From Apostichopus californicus (taxonomy: Eukaryota > Echinodermata > Holothuroidea > Aspidochirotida > Stichopodidae), in NCBI GenBank assembly GCA_020650975.1, contig JAIPMN010033024.1, positions 1 through 31,307 of the forward strand: 31,307 nucleotides of DNA. Direction: 5' to 3'. The position numbers and the translations under genes are program-made. Under the pieces are notes generated by a model, which had not been told where the DNA came from, made no database searches, and worked only from the letters and a program-made list of their open reading frames with translations. Below are positions 11,489 through 23,100 of this stretch, in pieces (position 1 is the first letter of the stretch; each line of letters starts with the position of its first letter).

Positions 11489-12632
11489 TGTGGAATTGTT
11501 CAATACATATAACGTCAAATATGTAAAATCAAAGATAGTTATACTAGTGCTACATAAGTGGTATTGATAGGTGATTCACGTATCTCTCGATAGGGGAGGC
11601 ATGAAACCTTACAATCTAACATTAAGGTCATCAGTATTGTTCCCACATAAACTCAGAAAGTCAAATAAGGGTCCCAAATATGTTCATACTTCAACGAGCA
11701 TTTTAATCACTTTTAAGCATTGAGACTTCTAATACCCTGACTAAATGACTTTCTAATGTATTAGGTAACGTAACTTGTGCAAGGACAGATCTCACCGTGA
11801 AGGAACTTTTGAAACTTTTAGTAATTTAACTTTTACAAATAATTAGTGATTTAATTGTCAGAGGTCACAAACATTTATGGCATATAAGTTTAGAAACACA
11901 ATTATAGTATCGTGGTATTGGCATTACTTCTGGCTTATGAATAAACATATACATATGACGGTAACGGATATTTGGTAGACATTATGTATCAAGACAATTA
12001 CCATTTAAACAAACGATACAAACCTAACCAAATTAATTACATAACTTATAAATTTTCATTTGTGATGTGGGGTTCATGTGACCTGTCTTGATGGTAAAAG
12101 ATGGCTGCAACAATAACAATAAACACAAGTGCAAAAAGTAGCTATGCTTGGAGCCGATAATTGCCAAAGTAAAGAGCACATCAGATATCTAAGGCCTCCT
12201 ACTGAATATTTGATAAAAACAAATATGTATAGTTAATAAAAATTTTAAATTTCATACCTGTTATCAAGAACAAGATATAAGCTTCCAAACTCAGAAAACA
12301 ACGGACACAATCCCGGAATGGCTAAAAGGGGGTTTGAACCAAATTTCACAGAGCCATCCAAATCCCAGTAACCAAATTGAGTATGAAGTTTTAGTGTGTA
12401 TTTATTGTGGTCACATTGCATATACATAGAGAGGATTACCAGGGACCTCTCAATTGCTTTATGAGAACATATTCACTGCAGGAAATGTGGCATATCCTTC
12501 CATCTAACTATGAAATGAAATCATCTACACAAACTTTGGTCAAAGTTTTGAAATGCCTGGGTAAATCTGTCTACAAGGGCCTTGAGGCCTTCCGATAGCA
12601 ATCATTTTGCAAAATATTCTGTGGGACTAACT
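11489..12632. other. Spacer, no recognised feature
   Basis: AT-rich DNA with only short random frames. I found no splice-bounded coding stretch, RNA gene or repeat here. Confidence 0.5.
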
Positions 12633-12749
12633 TTGGTGTCTGTTACTACCATAGAAATTGATAAGGACAGAACGCTGACACAGTGCATTGCCGTGTGTTT
12701 TATCAATGAAGCCTTGAAAATTAGTGAGGGCGCTTTCTGTGTACGGCAA
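12633..12749 (+). repeat. Dispersed repeat, left member of an inverted pair
   Basis: It shares ACCATAGAAATTGATAAGGA and GCGCTTTCTGTGTACGGCAA with the reverse complement of 16655-16757, at similar spacing. Everything between the two members includes the LINE. There are no TIR-type ends or target duplication. Confidence 0.65.
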
Positions 12750-13370
12750 AAACCCAGATCATCTGTACGTCTCCATACATACAGTGTGTATTCTACTCTG
12801 AAATTGAATTTCTTTTTACCCGTTTTTTTCGAAAAAGTATTTGTACTTTTCACAACAGAGACATACTATGACAACCAGTGGTTTACTTCTTTACTTCTAA
12901 CTTTAAGAACCAACTTTGAAAACCTTTCTTTCGCCTGTAATGACTCGAGCAAGTGGAGCGACAAATCGAAGTTACAATGCAGTAACGTTAGGTAGTACCA
13001 TTGGCATTGTTATACTAGACCTAGTTCTTAATCCCACAGCCTAGACTACAGTACTAGCTCTACTATAGTATAGGCCTAGTAAGTATTCAGGTAGACCAAC
13101 ATTAAGCTCATTGCAACTTAAATCTTGGACAGTGTCTTATGTGTTGGAAAGTGATCTCCTAATGGTAAAGAGCTTTCCATAATAGAACGATCATAGATTG
13201 AAAATTTCCCACAATCTTCATTATCAGGTGATATCTGTGCAGATGGTGTTCAGTAAGACACTCTGGAAACAAATTATTTCTTGGAAGAAGATGACCCACA
13301 CTTTGTGTCTTAATGAGATAAATCAAGTTGTTCTACTTGCTAATTTTGAGTTTCCTGTTTCTTTTCTCCA

Positions 13371-13500
13371 GACCCAAGTCAAGGAATTCTGCATCGGGAA
13401 CAATTCAACTATGCTACTGTGTGGATTTATGTGGAAAAACTAGCTATTTTATGAATCAAAGATGGAAAGAGCTGGATGGAATCTGGAGTAAAATAGTATT
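13371..13500 (+). other. Possible exon remnant upstream of the LINE
   Basis: A strong acceptor-like tract (TTTCCTGTTTCTTTTCTCCAG) ends at 13371. An open frame follows, reading PKSRNSASGTIQLCYC, then FMNQRWKELDGIWSKIV. No donor or homology was recognised. It might belong with the open segment on the far side of the LINE. Confidence 0.2.
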
Positions 13501-13539
13501 ATTATTAATACATAAGCAAGTCTTGCTAGAAATTAATTC

Positions 13540-14820
13540 ACTGTTATGAAGGAATGTTATTGCATGTCACTAAGTGTGAAGAACATCGAACTATCAGTCT
13601 GATATCCCATGCATCAAAAGTTCTCCTACATGTGCTCACAACCAGACTGGAGAAACATGCTAATGAATGGATAGGAAGAGATCAATTTGGATTTAGAAAA
13701 GGCTGTGGAACTAGGGAGGCGATTGGAGTTATGAGAGTACTAAGTGAGCGCGGCATAGAATTAGGCCTTTGACCGGGTAAACTGGAACAAGTTAATGGAG
13801 ATTCTGAAGAAGATTGGTATAGACTGGAGGGACAGAAAGCTCATCGCCGAGTTGTACATGAAACAGACAGCGGTAGTAAGAACTACCATGGGCAAAACAA
13901 AATCAGCCACAATAGGGAGAGGAGTGAGACAAGGATGTCTTATGTCTCCAGTCCTATTTAACATCTACGCAGAAGCCATGATAACTGACGCACTTGATGA
14001 AATTCAAGAAGGAATACAAGTTGGAGGACAATGGATAAAGTCGGTACGTTTTGCAGATGACCAGGCAATGTTAGCAAGCACGGAGGCTGGACCTCAACGT
14101 ATGATGGAGAATACCAACAGAGTTGTCAACCAGTATGGGATGAGGATTAACATCAAGAAAACGAAAGTCATGAAGATTGGAAGGGAACAAAGGAGAGTTC
14201 ATATAGAGATAGAGGGGAAGGAACTTGAACAGGTCAGACACTTCAAATATCTTGGTAGTCTACTGGCAGAAGATGGATATTTTGAAACCGAAATCAGAGC
14301 AAGAGTGGCAATGGCCAAGGAAACTTTCAAACTACACAACTCTCTTTTTACTGCTAGTCTTGAGTTACAATTAAAGAAGAAACTAATGAAATGTTTTGTG
14401 TGGAGTGTATTCCTGTATGGCTCAGAAACCTGGACACTAAGGAAAGAGGACAGAAAAAGAATAGACGCATTGGAGATGTGGCTATGGAGAAAGTCTGAGA
14501 ACATAAAGTGGTCAGACAGGGCCACAAATGAGGAAGTTCTACAGAGGGTTGGTGAGGTCCGCAGGCTGGGAGAAACTATTAAGCTGAGAAAGAAAAGGTG
14601 GATTTGGCACATCTTGAGACATGACGGACTACTGAAAGATGTGCTTGAAGGAAGAATGAACGGGAAGCGACCAATAGGGAGAAAGAGAATATTGTTGATG
14701 GATGATATCAGAGATGGCAGAAATTATTTCACTATGAAAAGGAATGCAGAAGAGCGGTTCTTATGATTTTGTGTTTGGTGAGGGACCTGCCTTAAGGCAG
14801 ATCACCATTAGAGAGAGAGA
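13540..14820 (+). mobile_element. 5'-truncated RTE-like LINE, reverse transcriptase remnant
   Basis: Two frames carry one protein. Frame one (to 13772) holds CEEHRTISLISHASK and GRDQFGFRKGCGTREA. Frame two (from about 13765 to 14766) holds AFDRVNW, GVRQGCLMSPVLFNIYAEAM, the catalytic FADDQAMLAS, KKTKVM, HFKYLGSL, and a C-terminal part with SETWTLRKED, EMWLWRK and LKDVLEGRMNGKRP. These are the motifs of animal non-LTR reverse transcriptases of the RTE-like kind. The endonuclease is missing and a frameshift sits just before AFD. The 3' end is near a GA run at 14811. It is inactive. Clade assignment is from memory of the motif style, so it is tentative. Confidence 0.85.
13795..14766 (+). pseudogene. 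Reverse transcriptase C-terminal two thirds (LINE)
   Basis: This is the longest open stretch in the window, 323 codons from an internal ATG. It covers the palm motif with FADD, the thumb and the C-terminal region of the LINE polymerase. The true frame begins upstream (AFDRVNW at 13765), so the ATG is not a genuine start. The preserved frame suggests a fairly recent insertion. Confidence 0.8.
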
Positions 14821-15012
14821 TGGTACCTGAAGTTCCTGAACAACGTATCACCGATTTGGACAACTCTGAAAACACTTAATGATGGCACTTTGAATCCTCT
14901 TCTGTCCTTGCATCTTAGCAACAGTGAATACCTTTGCACATTCACAGCAGAATATGGATGGTCGTTAGGACTGTCAGAAATGGATTCAAATAATGATTCT
15001 GCACATTTTTAA
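14821..15012 (+). other. Unidentified 63-codon open segment directly after the LINE
   Basis: It reads open from 14812 to TAA at 15010-15012 and begins WYLKFLNNVSPIWTTLK. Later parts include NPLLSLHLSNSEYLCTF and EYGWSLGLSEMDSN. The composition is protein-like and there is no start codon at its head. It could be the last exon of an unknown gene, a processed pseudogene, or chance. I do not recognise it. Confidence 0.25.
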
Positions 15013-16120
15013 AATGACATGGTGGTACCCATTTTTATCATTATTAACATATGAAATAATTTCGGTCAGTTCACCATCTGTGAAAAATATAAACATAGCA
15101 ATCGAACCTACTTTCAAGAATATAACATGGGCAGATGCCAGATACAGATTACAGAGGATGGGTTTCAATCCCCCCCCCCCCCCTTTGAGTCTGCTCTGTT
15201 CAAACAAGGCTATCTTGTACGTCTATCTCCTGTTATCACATATATATTAAACACCCCTAGTGAGACAATCAGTCCTGTCTATTACCTCCTCTCACTGGTA
15301 AGATAATAGTTAGTTATATAAAGGGTCAGAGATTATCACTACTTGGAGAGCTGTTTGTTTCTGTGGTCACTCACATCCTGGTAGCAGTAGAGAGAAGAAG
15401 TCTAATAGATTAGAAAACAGTGTAATCTTGTGTGTTGACTTATTTTTCAATTATCCTTGGAACATTATACACCCGGCTCTTGTTTTATGCAACTTTAAAT
15501 GTCTGGAAAGTGTCATTTCTGTTATCTGAGAGGCTCATGGCAAACATTTTTCTTTCTTGTATCATTTTAGTGTTCCACTTGGATAATGTCATAGTTGTCC
15601 CTGGAAAATGCTGTGGAAAAGCAACCCCCTTCCCCTTCCAACACATACCTGCTCTTGAGTAATTCTTCCATATTAGTTTTGCATGCAGTTTACAGTTTAA
15701 TGTTAACGTTGCCAATTGGGTAGCAGTTTATGCAGGATAACATATCCTACCTTATCAAGTGAGAGTACAAATAGTTTGATGGATGTCTACATTTAGTCAC
15801 AGTCATAAAAGGATGAGATGTTAGCACGAGTAGTGGCTTGAGTGCTGTTTTAAGGTTTACCAACAAAGCTTTGTCCATGCATGGTAAGTGAATATCATTA
15901 GGCCTTAAAATCATAGTTGAGTAAAGTTCGGGAAAATAGCATATACATTTACTGTCCATAACAACATACCTGGCTAGGCTGAGCAGGCAATTTACCTACC
16001 TCAAAACTCAGATATCTGGCGATAGGCTATACTGTTTATGCCCGTTCGCCACAATTTACAGTGTTGGGAGTACGTTGCAAATTGAGAATGCAGTAAAATA
16101 TTGGTACAATAGACTGAAAT
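15013..16120. other. Spacer, no recognised gene
   Basis: It contains a poly-C run at about 15170-15183 and short frames on both strands without family resemblance. AGGCCTA-type words start towards the right end. Confidence 0.5.
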
Positions 16121-16185
16121 TTTCTAGGCTTAAGTTATGACCTAGGCTAACCTAAGTTACACCAGGTCAAGGCTACGTTTACGTA

Positions 16186-16217
16186 CATAGGCCTAGCCTA
16201 AGTTAGGCTAGCCTATG
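16186..16217. repeat. Near-perfect palindrome in AGGCCTA-rich DNA
   Basis: CATAGGCCTAGCCTAA and TTAGGCTAGCCTATG are inverse complements with one extra base and a 1-base centre. The palindrome sits in a stretch (about 16120-16260) dense in CTAGGC, CCTAAG and TAGGCTA words, and could extrude as a hairpin. Similar words occur at 13010-13085. Confidence 0.8.
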
Positions 16218-16654
16218 TCCCTATCATTGAAGTGTTAGTATAGGCTAAGCCCAGGACATAACAGTCATCCCATGTTAGTCTGGCATGTGGATCTATCGTT
16301 AGGGATACAGTACGTTTAAGTAAAATCAGGTTGTGATCATTTCTGTTATTAGGTTTTGGTCGTATCGCATCCTAAAGGACAGCCGTAGACGGTATACGGG
16401 TCTAGGCTTACTATATCCCGGGTCCCGTGAATAACAATGCAACAAATTAGCAGACGACACTAGTAAATTATTTAAGATTCCTATGTAATTGCTTCTACTA
16501 TCGCTTCCTAAGAATAACTAAGTGAAACTACAGTCCACTGCGACGATTTTGCACCAAACTGCGGCACGCGATATCACCATTTCGAGTAATTTATGTCAAC
16601 TTTATCACTTTAGTTTAGTCAAATACGTAGTGTTTGTATCATGCGCCGATACTT

Positions 16655-16757
16655 CTTGCCGTACACAGAAAGCGCCACCACTTGATGAGTGGCTTCAGTA
16701 TCTGTCGCATGACGTCATTCTATCCTTATCAATTTCTATGGTTACTACCAACATTTG
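16655..16757 (-). repeat. Dispersed repeat, right member of an inverted pair
   Basis: Minus-strand copy of the repeat at 12633-12749. The two shared 20-mers are intact and the sequence between them is diverged. Confidence 0.65.
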
Positions 16758-17079
16758 CTTTAGATAATAGCCATACTGGCAGATAATACTGAGCCAAAAT
16801 ATTGAGATACTTAGATTTCAGTGTAGGGACCACAAATGTCTGAGAGTTTTTAGTTAAGATGCCTTTCTGCTTCAAAGCAAAATCTTTTTTTTTTTGCTGT
16901 TTCGTAACTTATTACAATTGCAAAGATGTTAAAGGCACTGGAGACTCGCCCCAAACCGCGTGCCGCACTCTGAAAAAGTTAACTTTCCGTTGCTTGTAAG
17001 TGAAGTTTTCTTCTTGTCGCTACAAACTTTTCACAAAACTGGAGGTTAGCTTCCCTTCAAAACAAGGAAAACTGTCCTT

Positions 17080-17160
17080 CCTCGTACTCCTCTCTCGCGC
17101 GACCCACCCCCTCCCCGACACTCTCTCCACCTCTCTCTCCACCTCTCTCTCTCTTCACAG
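17080..17160. repeat. CT-rich low-complexity tract
   Basis: A pyrimidine-rich run with repeated CTCTCTCCAC and CTCTCTCTCT units is followed by CTTCACAG. Confidence 0.8.
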
Positions 17161-17339
17161 GCAAACCTTTTGTGAAGCCAGTGAAATTGAGTAAATTTGC
17201 TAGCAGAAAAATGTTCATTTTACCTATTGATTCTTCTAATTAACGCGCTATAACCTGCATATTCAGTGAGGCTTTCCCGTGGAAGGGAGAGATTCGTCCT
17301 TTGTCTAAAATATCGCTCCTGTCTGGTGGTGTCTAGGTT

Positions 17340-17540
17340 CATCATTATTTCATGTTAACGCCGGTGCCTTTCAATCATAAGGTCCCCGGTTCGAGTCAAA
17401 TCCAGATAAATGTATGTCGCCCAGTTACAGAGTTGTTGACAATGGACGTTAAATATGAATGTAAGAGACTGACTTCGGTCAGCTTGCGGCTTTGATAAGC
17501 CAATGAGGCTTCTTCGCGAGTTCCTGCTTGCAGGAGGATA
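17340..17540 (+). mobile_element. Probable tRNA-derived SINE in the spacer
   Basis: GCCTTTCAATCATAAGGT resembles an anticodon arm. It is followed by CCCCGGTTCGAGTC with a B-box-like GGTTCGAGTC (17388-17397). A non-tRNA body follows to about 17540. The A box is poor. The family was not identified. Confidence 0.45.
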
Positions 17541-18600
17541 TAAAAATACATGTGCATACTAATTTTCGTCTGAATGGATTTATGAGTAGACCTATTAATG
17601 TCAGGTGACATCTTTTGAAGACTTAATTGCACTTCAGAAGAAGTATTGTGCTCCATTAACTGAGCCACTCAATCCAAAGTTTTTTCCCCACTATGTAACC
17701 ATTCCTTTGCTGGAGTGAACAACAGAACCTTGCAGGCAGGTCAACCAGGACCCACACCCCATTGCATCCCGTACTGCAGAAAAAGGCAATCAATGGTCTT
17801 GGCAATAAATTCAGCTGAAATGGATTGTATCAATGTTACTAAACAAAGTGAACCCGTTCTTTTGAAGTATGTGTTTCCTAGTCGAGTATATTTATGCGAA
17901 ATTCTAAGTGCTTACCAGAATTGAGGTTCTGGCTATCAAGTACCACAGTGCGAGGATTGTTTTCGGGATTTCGAGAACAAGTGTCCAAGTGCGGCTTTTA
18001 AATCTGAGCACCGACTAAGAGAAATTTTTCATCCAAGTGCAAAGGTCACATAATCAAAACCCAACAGTTTGGCCATTGCATACACGTCAAAATAGTAATA
18101 TAACGGAAACCCTCCAACCCATTAAGGATAACAGACAGAGTAATAACTATAGTCCTTGATTAAAGAAAATCAAAGGACAACGTTGGCATATCTGTACGAA
18201 TAAGTCTGTCACGACTTCCAGCGAGGCATTTCTAATGTTAATACGTGAATAGACTCTTGGGAAGAGGGTACGATAAAAGTATCGTGCCAAGGGGTTGATT
18301 GGAAGGGTCGGTTACAAATCTACAGAAAACACAGATACAATCACTCCAAATAACGATTAATAGTTCCAGCTGAATTTATGTTGGTTTATTATCTTCTATT
18401 TCTCTTAGTTAATGGTGGATTATAAAAAGCTCAATCAAATTATAAAATACAGCCTTGCATGGTAAATAAAAATAATGATTATGAGATCGTTCTCTTTCGA
18501 ACATAGATCCAGTTCTGAAGAGCCTGTGCGATTGGGATAGACGTGTGCACTAGAGTGAAGCTATATTACGACGATATATCATATACTAACTGATGATTAG
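17541..18600. other. Spacer, no recognised feature
   Basis: Only short frames are present. The end of this stretch leads into the C-rich duplication around the assembly gap. Confidence 0.5.
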
Positions 18601-18657
18601 TGGCAGCTATAGCAACCCCCCACCCCTTCCCCTGCCCCACTCACAAAGTGTGACTAC

Positions 18658-18667
18658 NNNNNNNNNN
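18658..18667. other. Assembly gap (10 N) inside a C-rich local duplication
   Basis: Both sides of the N run carry a C-rich tract followed by CACTCACAAAGTGTGACTAC or CTACTCACAAAGTGTGACTA. The gap length is probably nominal and the tandem copies may be misassembled. Confidence 0.95.
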
Positions 18668-19637
18668 CCCCCCCCCTCTTCCCCTTCCCTACTCACAAAG
18701 TGTGACTACTTATTAGCACATAGCTCCAAAGAGCCAATCAAAAGTGAAGCAAATAAAATATCTGCCTGCACGAGTGTAAATATCTGGATGGAACATATAT
18801 ATGTGTCCTAAAGTTACATTGCTCTGGAAGAATTTAATGTAGATCAAGTAAAAAATCAAATTATACTATACGAGCGTGAGACCAGAAGAGTTAATGTCTT
18901 CCAGGGATGTATTTCAATCGGAGGTTATCTTCATGTTGGCTATAAGGTGCTTACAAGGTTAATTTAATATATTCCAGACCATTACATGACACTAAACAGT
19001 ACGTTCGATGTAATTTCCCCGAGGCTGATGACGTCATAGGTTCAAAGGTCAGGGCTCAAAGGTCAAACAGTACCTTATTGATAATTATGTGCGCATATTG
19101 GTAGTGTTAATTGGATACTTTATAGATTTCTTTGTTATAGATGTCAGGTTGGGGTACCATTGCTGATGATGCGGCACCTGTGCCAACCTGAAACAGAGCA
19201 AACCAATACGAAAATGTAAAAAAATGATTTTCTCAGAGACCATGTCTGGAGGAAATGACATTAAAATGTATCTTTATAAACTATTAATGTCTAAAATCAA
19301 GCTTGAAATGACTTCTTTGGCAACTAAATGAATTCAAGGATATGATAATATGCATATGCAGTTCCTAGCGACATTGGGTGCCTGCACATCTCATGAACCC
19401 TTTACAGCTGACAGGCTGAGAACAGACCTTATTATAACGTTTAACGGTATTGTACTTTGCGATGACGCGCAATGTCTTACAAAGTTATGGTTATGTTATG
19501 GTATTTCGTACTTTATCCATTCGATGTATAGTTAGTTGTCTTGAGATTAACTAACTTCAAGGGAAGATACCACACTATATAAAGTCAGAACGACCACAAA
19601 AAAACTTTTGTTCTCGCACTGTCATGTTTTTCTTGCT

Positions 19638-19643
19638 TTTATT
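19638..19643 (-). terminator. Possible polyadenylation signal of copy B
   Basis: AATAAA on the minus strand lies about 210 nt past the copy B stop codon. The matching place in copy A (near 655-662) has lost the hexamer. This is a single-motif call. Confidence 0.3.
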
Positions 19644-19784
19644 TTTCTTATTTGCTTCTTCGTTGCACATTTGTGCTACATTTATCAGCTACAACTATAG
19701 CTTTTACTTGCTCAAAAATTTGTCAACTAAGTTGTGGATTGTTCAAAGTTGAATTGTTTCATAATAGACTGTCGTCGTTACTTG

Positions 19785-19971
19785 ACTTTGGCTAAGATCA
19801 TGTGAAGTATATGTTCCCTTTCGAGGGTAATGGTGATGCACACCTGACGATGATCACACAGTCACAGTCCCGATGCAAGGGGACTGGGGGTGAGAGCGCA
19901 TCAGCCGTTCGGCAGTTTGGTTTTCGTGCCCAGGTTTTTTCCTGGGCGCCTTTTTCCTAAAAAGTAATTTA
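19785..19971 (+). mobile_element. Insertion headed by a U2 snRNA-like sequence in copy B last exon
   Basis: It replaces about 22 nt of copy A. It opens with TTTGGCTAAGATCATGTGAA, then GTATATGTTC. By eye about 27 of 30 bases match U2 snRNA from around nt 15 (TTTGGCTAAGATCAAGTGTA, then GTATCTGTTC), spanning the branch-site recognition region. The rest (19820-19971) is not U2; it contains a hairpin (GCCCAGG-T6-CCTGGGC) and T-rich runs. It looks like a snRNA-derived chimeric retroposon. On the minus strand it supplies the copy B C-terminus. Confidence 0.6.
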
Positions 19972-20115
19972 CTTGTATTCTTAGTTTTACATCGCACCTG
20001 TTGGTTTGTCGTTACCATGTAAGTCTCTGTCGTGCTTTGTAAATATTCATTAAGTTCATCGAAGCTTAAACGAGATTGTTGATCCCACTGCCAGCAAAGT
20101 GACATAGCTTCATAC
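19854..20115 (-). CDS. Copy B exon 14: subdomain XI and copy-specific basic tail
   Basis: The kinase end reads YEAMSLCWQWDQQSRLSFDE, then LNEYLQ, with RLSF where active kinases have RPxF. The sequence shared with copy A ends near KNTSK. The last ~39 codons (RKKAPRKKPGHENQ and onward, ending GTVTV) are antisense to an inserted U2-like sequence and are absent from copy A. Confidence 0.85.
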
Positions 20116-23100
20116 CTATAAAAAGAATCAATAAAAGAATTGCTGTAAACAGATAATTTTTAAGGTTATTGAAGTTATCATTATCTTTAGAATACTAGGT
20201 AAGTTAATAACGGTTTCGAAATGTAAAACAATGCCAAATGCGTATATCAATACAAATATCTTCACAGCCTTACGCAAACCGTCAGTCTATGGTATGTGTT
20301 TGAAGTGTGAACAACACATGTGAATCCAAACATAGTAGTTTATGTATTGTTGTCGTTTCTCCAGTAAAAAAGCGAGTTTATCATTAACTTCTAGAAGTGT
20401 GTCCTTACATCAACCAAATAAGTCAGCTTAACCACAATGCCGGACATATTTTTAATAAACTATTTCGATGTGGTACAAACGTCTTGGCATGTCAAGCTCA
20501 TTTACGCCAGCATAATTCATTATAGGTCTAAATTCTTAAAGCATAACAACATAAATGACTTTTTTGGTACCTTCATGTACACATCTGTTTCTCTGGAAAT
20601 CTGAAATACACTTTCAATATAGAAATATTTTAGTGCAAAAGCCACAATTTGAGTCAGCCATTAACTGAGCAGTATAATGATATCGAAAGCTTCTTAAAAC
20701 TGAAAGCTGATCGTTGATGACAATTTTTAACTTACATTTGTCCAGGACAATTACCAGGTCGTGTTAATTTTCCTAAAACGTCTTTTGGTTTTAGTATGTC
20801 TTTGTATTGCGGTATTTTAGCACCTAGAATAAAAAAGAAGCAAATAATGACATAGCAATATCGCAGAACTGATGTATCAACATCTATAATGAAATAACCC
20901 TATTGACTAATGCAAAATATTGTGTTAATTAAATTCTGAAATATAATAGGTTACAAATATTATCCACTATCAGATGGTTTTCATAGTAGAAGCTCTGAAT
21001 AGATAGTATTACTGTCAATCTTAAGTAAAACTTATCGTGAAGAAATAAATTGAATTGTTAATTTTTAGTCTCAACATCACTGCATATTTCCCGTTTATAT
21101 TCTGACCATGTTTTGTATTAAATCCTTTATTGTTAATATCATAACAACGAAACAATTGCTAGAATAAACATATGTCAGAATATAATGGCTTCCTCTATAT
21201 GTGTGCATGATGCAGATTGTACAACTAGTAGGTATTATAGTACGGTCTTATTTGATCTACGATCTTCTAGAGAAAAACACGACAACACAATTGTCAACTA
21301 TAGAAAGCTTTACAAACAAATCATAAATATTCTGAATAAAAGCAATATTTAATACCTCTATGTGAAAGGAACGGTAATGCAAAATAATACTTACCATACG
21401 AAAATATTTCCCACAGGACAACTCCAACAGCCCAGAGATCGCTTTCTCGTGTATATTCTCCTTTTCGCTTCGCTTCCGGTGGGATATTCAAATGAACTAT
21501 TCCATTATTCTAAAATAATAGAGGAAGTTCATTAAACGAAAACTAGATAACAAATATAGCAACTTTTTTTTACCTTGAATTGAATAGTAAATATTTCTGG
21601 CGGATGTAATAAGAGTTGTAAGAGTATATATCATGCAGCGTAAAGCGAAACACAAGTCGAGTTTCCATAGTAATTTTTCATATCAAGCAACAAGAAATGT
21701 TAATGAACTTGTAATGCAGCTTAAGTCACGAATTTTTATACATGCAGTAAAGCTTACCTTTTTAAGTTCCTCTTTAAGTCTGTCTCTTGCACACATTACG
21801 TAACAAAAGTCATAAAGTTTACAAGAAAAGCAAGAGTTTCCAGTCTGAGAAATAAGTAGTTTCTCAGTACTTAATCCGGGATGTATCCACTGAAAGATTC
21901 ATGAAAAAAAGAATCCAGAAATTTGAAAGATGATGAGTCAAGTAAGCTTTAGAAGACACAAGCTTTGCATTTCTCAAAGGATATTTGTACACAACGAAAT
22001 TCAAGTAATTTTTACAAACCAATCAAGAAAATAAGAACCTGAGTAAACCTATTTACATATACAGTAGTTGGACTATACAACTTACATTCGAAGTCATCAT
22101 TTCCAATTTAGTAACACTCACATATGGGATACTTTTACAACATTTCCAAATCGGCGAATATTGAGTAAAGCTATTGGAATATTGCTACTAAAGATCAGGA
22201 TGTTATTTCGCAGGGTTATATGAAGTCATCACTCTCAATGTATTAACCAACACCAGAGTTCAAACTGTTTAAAACCTTTTGCTTTATCTGTAAGTCATGT
22301 TTGATAAGATTTGGCTCGATGCAATCTAAACCAATGTGTTCTATAAGTGTTGACAATACACCTTATGACAAATTAACCGATCAGTTGGAAAATGAGGCAT
22401 CATCACATATATTTGATATTATTCTATACATCAACTGTTACAAGTAGACTAGTCTAAAAGAACTTGGCACTTATATGAACCTGGTTCTAGTGAATATGGA
22501 TCGATATACCAAACTTATGGAATTTATATAATGCAGGTTAATGACTCCATACTTTACATTATAATGCAATAACTCGTATCAACCCCGAAGATAAACTGAA
22601 TGTCAAAACACTCATTCATTTCCATATTAAGATATCTTACACCATTCTGATGAAGAAACTTCATGCCGTCGATAACGTTAGATGCAAATGTCAGAAAGTG
22701 CTGCGGTACCGGTTCCATTGCATTCCCGTAGAGAAAGCTTTGTCCAAAAGTAATTTCAAGATATGTTCTGACGGTGCCAAAAGCCATATATTCTTCCAAG
22801 CAGTATGTAACACCTGCAATATGTAATAATAATAGTTTTGGGCCAATATCATTACTACATAACGGTATGGTGAGAAGTCAACATTTCAAGAAATGTAATT
22901 TTCTTGTATTTTATCATGCACAAACCATATACAAAGACATATATGAATGAACCAACCTTTTCATCATGCATAATTAATGTTGATCAAACATCATGCTTAC
23001 AACCACTGATGATGGTGAACTTAAATGATGAGAGTAAACTCTACCTGACTTCTCAAAAACTCCAAATGTTTTGACAACATTTTCGTTTTTGGGGAGGGTG

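Noticed and set aside
12582..12995. Plus-strand open frame of 137 codons
   Set aside because: Its middle is a dispersed repeat also found inverted at 16655-16757, and the rest shows no domain.
14199..14612. Minus-strand open frame of 137 codons inside the LINE
   Set aside because: Antisense shadow of the reverse transcriptase; no family features.
16929..17372. piggyBac-like MITE suggested by TTAAAGGCACTGG on the left and CCGGTGCCTTT on the right
   Set aside because: Only about ten bases match, there is no right-hand TTAA, and the right end falls in the tRNA-like part of a SINE.
17355..17400. Functional tRNA gene
   Set aside because: It has a B box and an anticodon-arm-like stem, but no proper D arm or acceptor stem, so it was called a SINE head.
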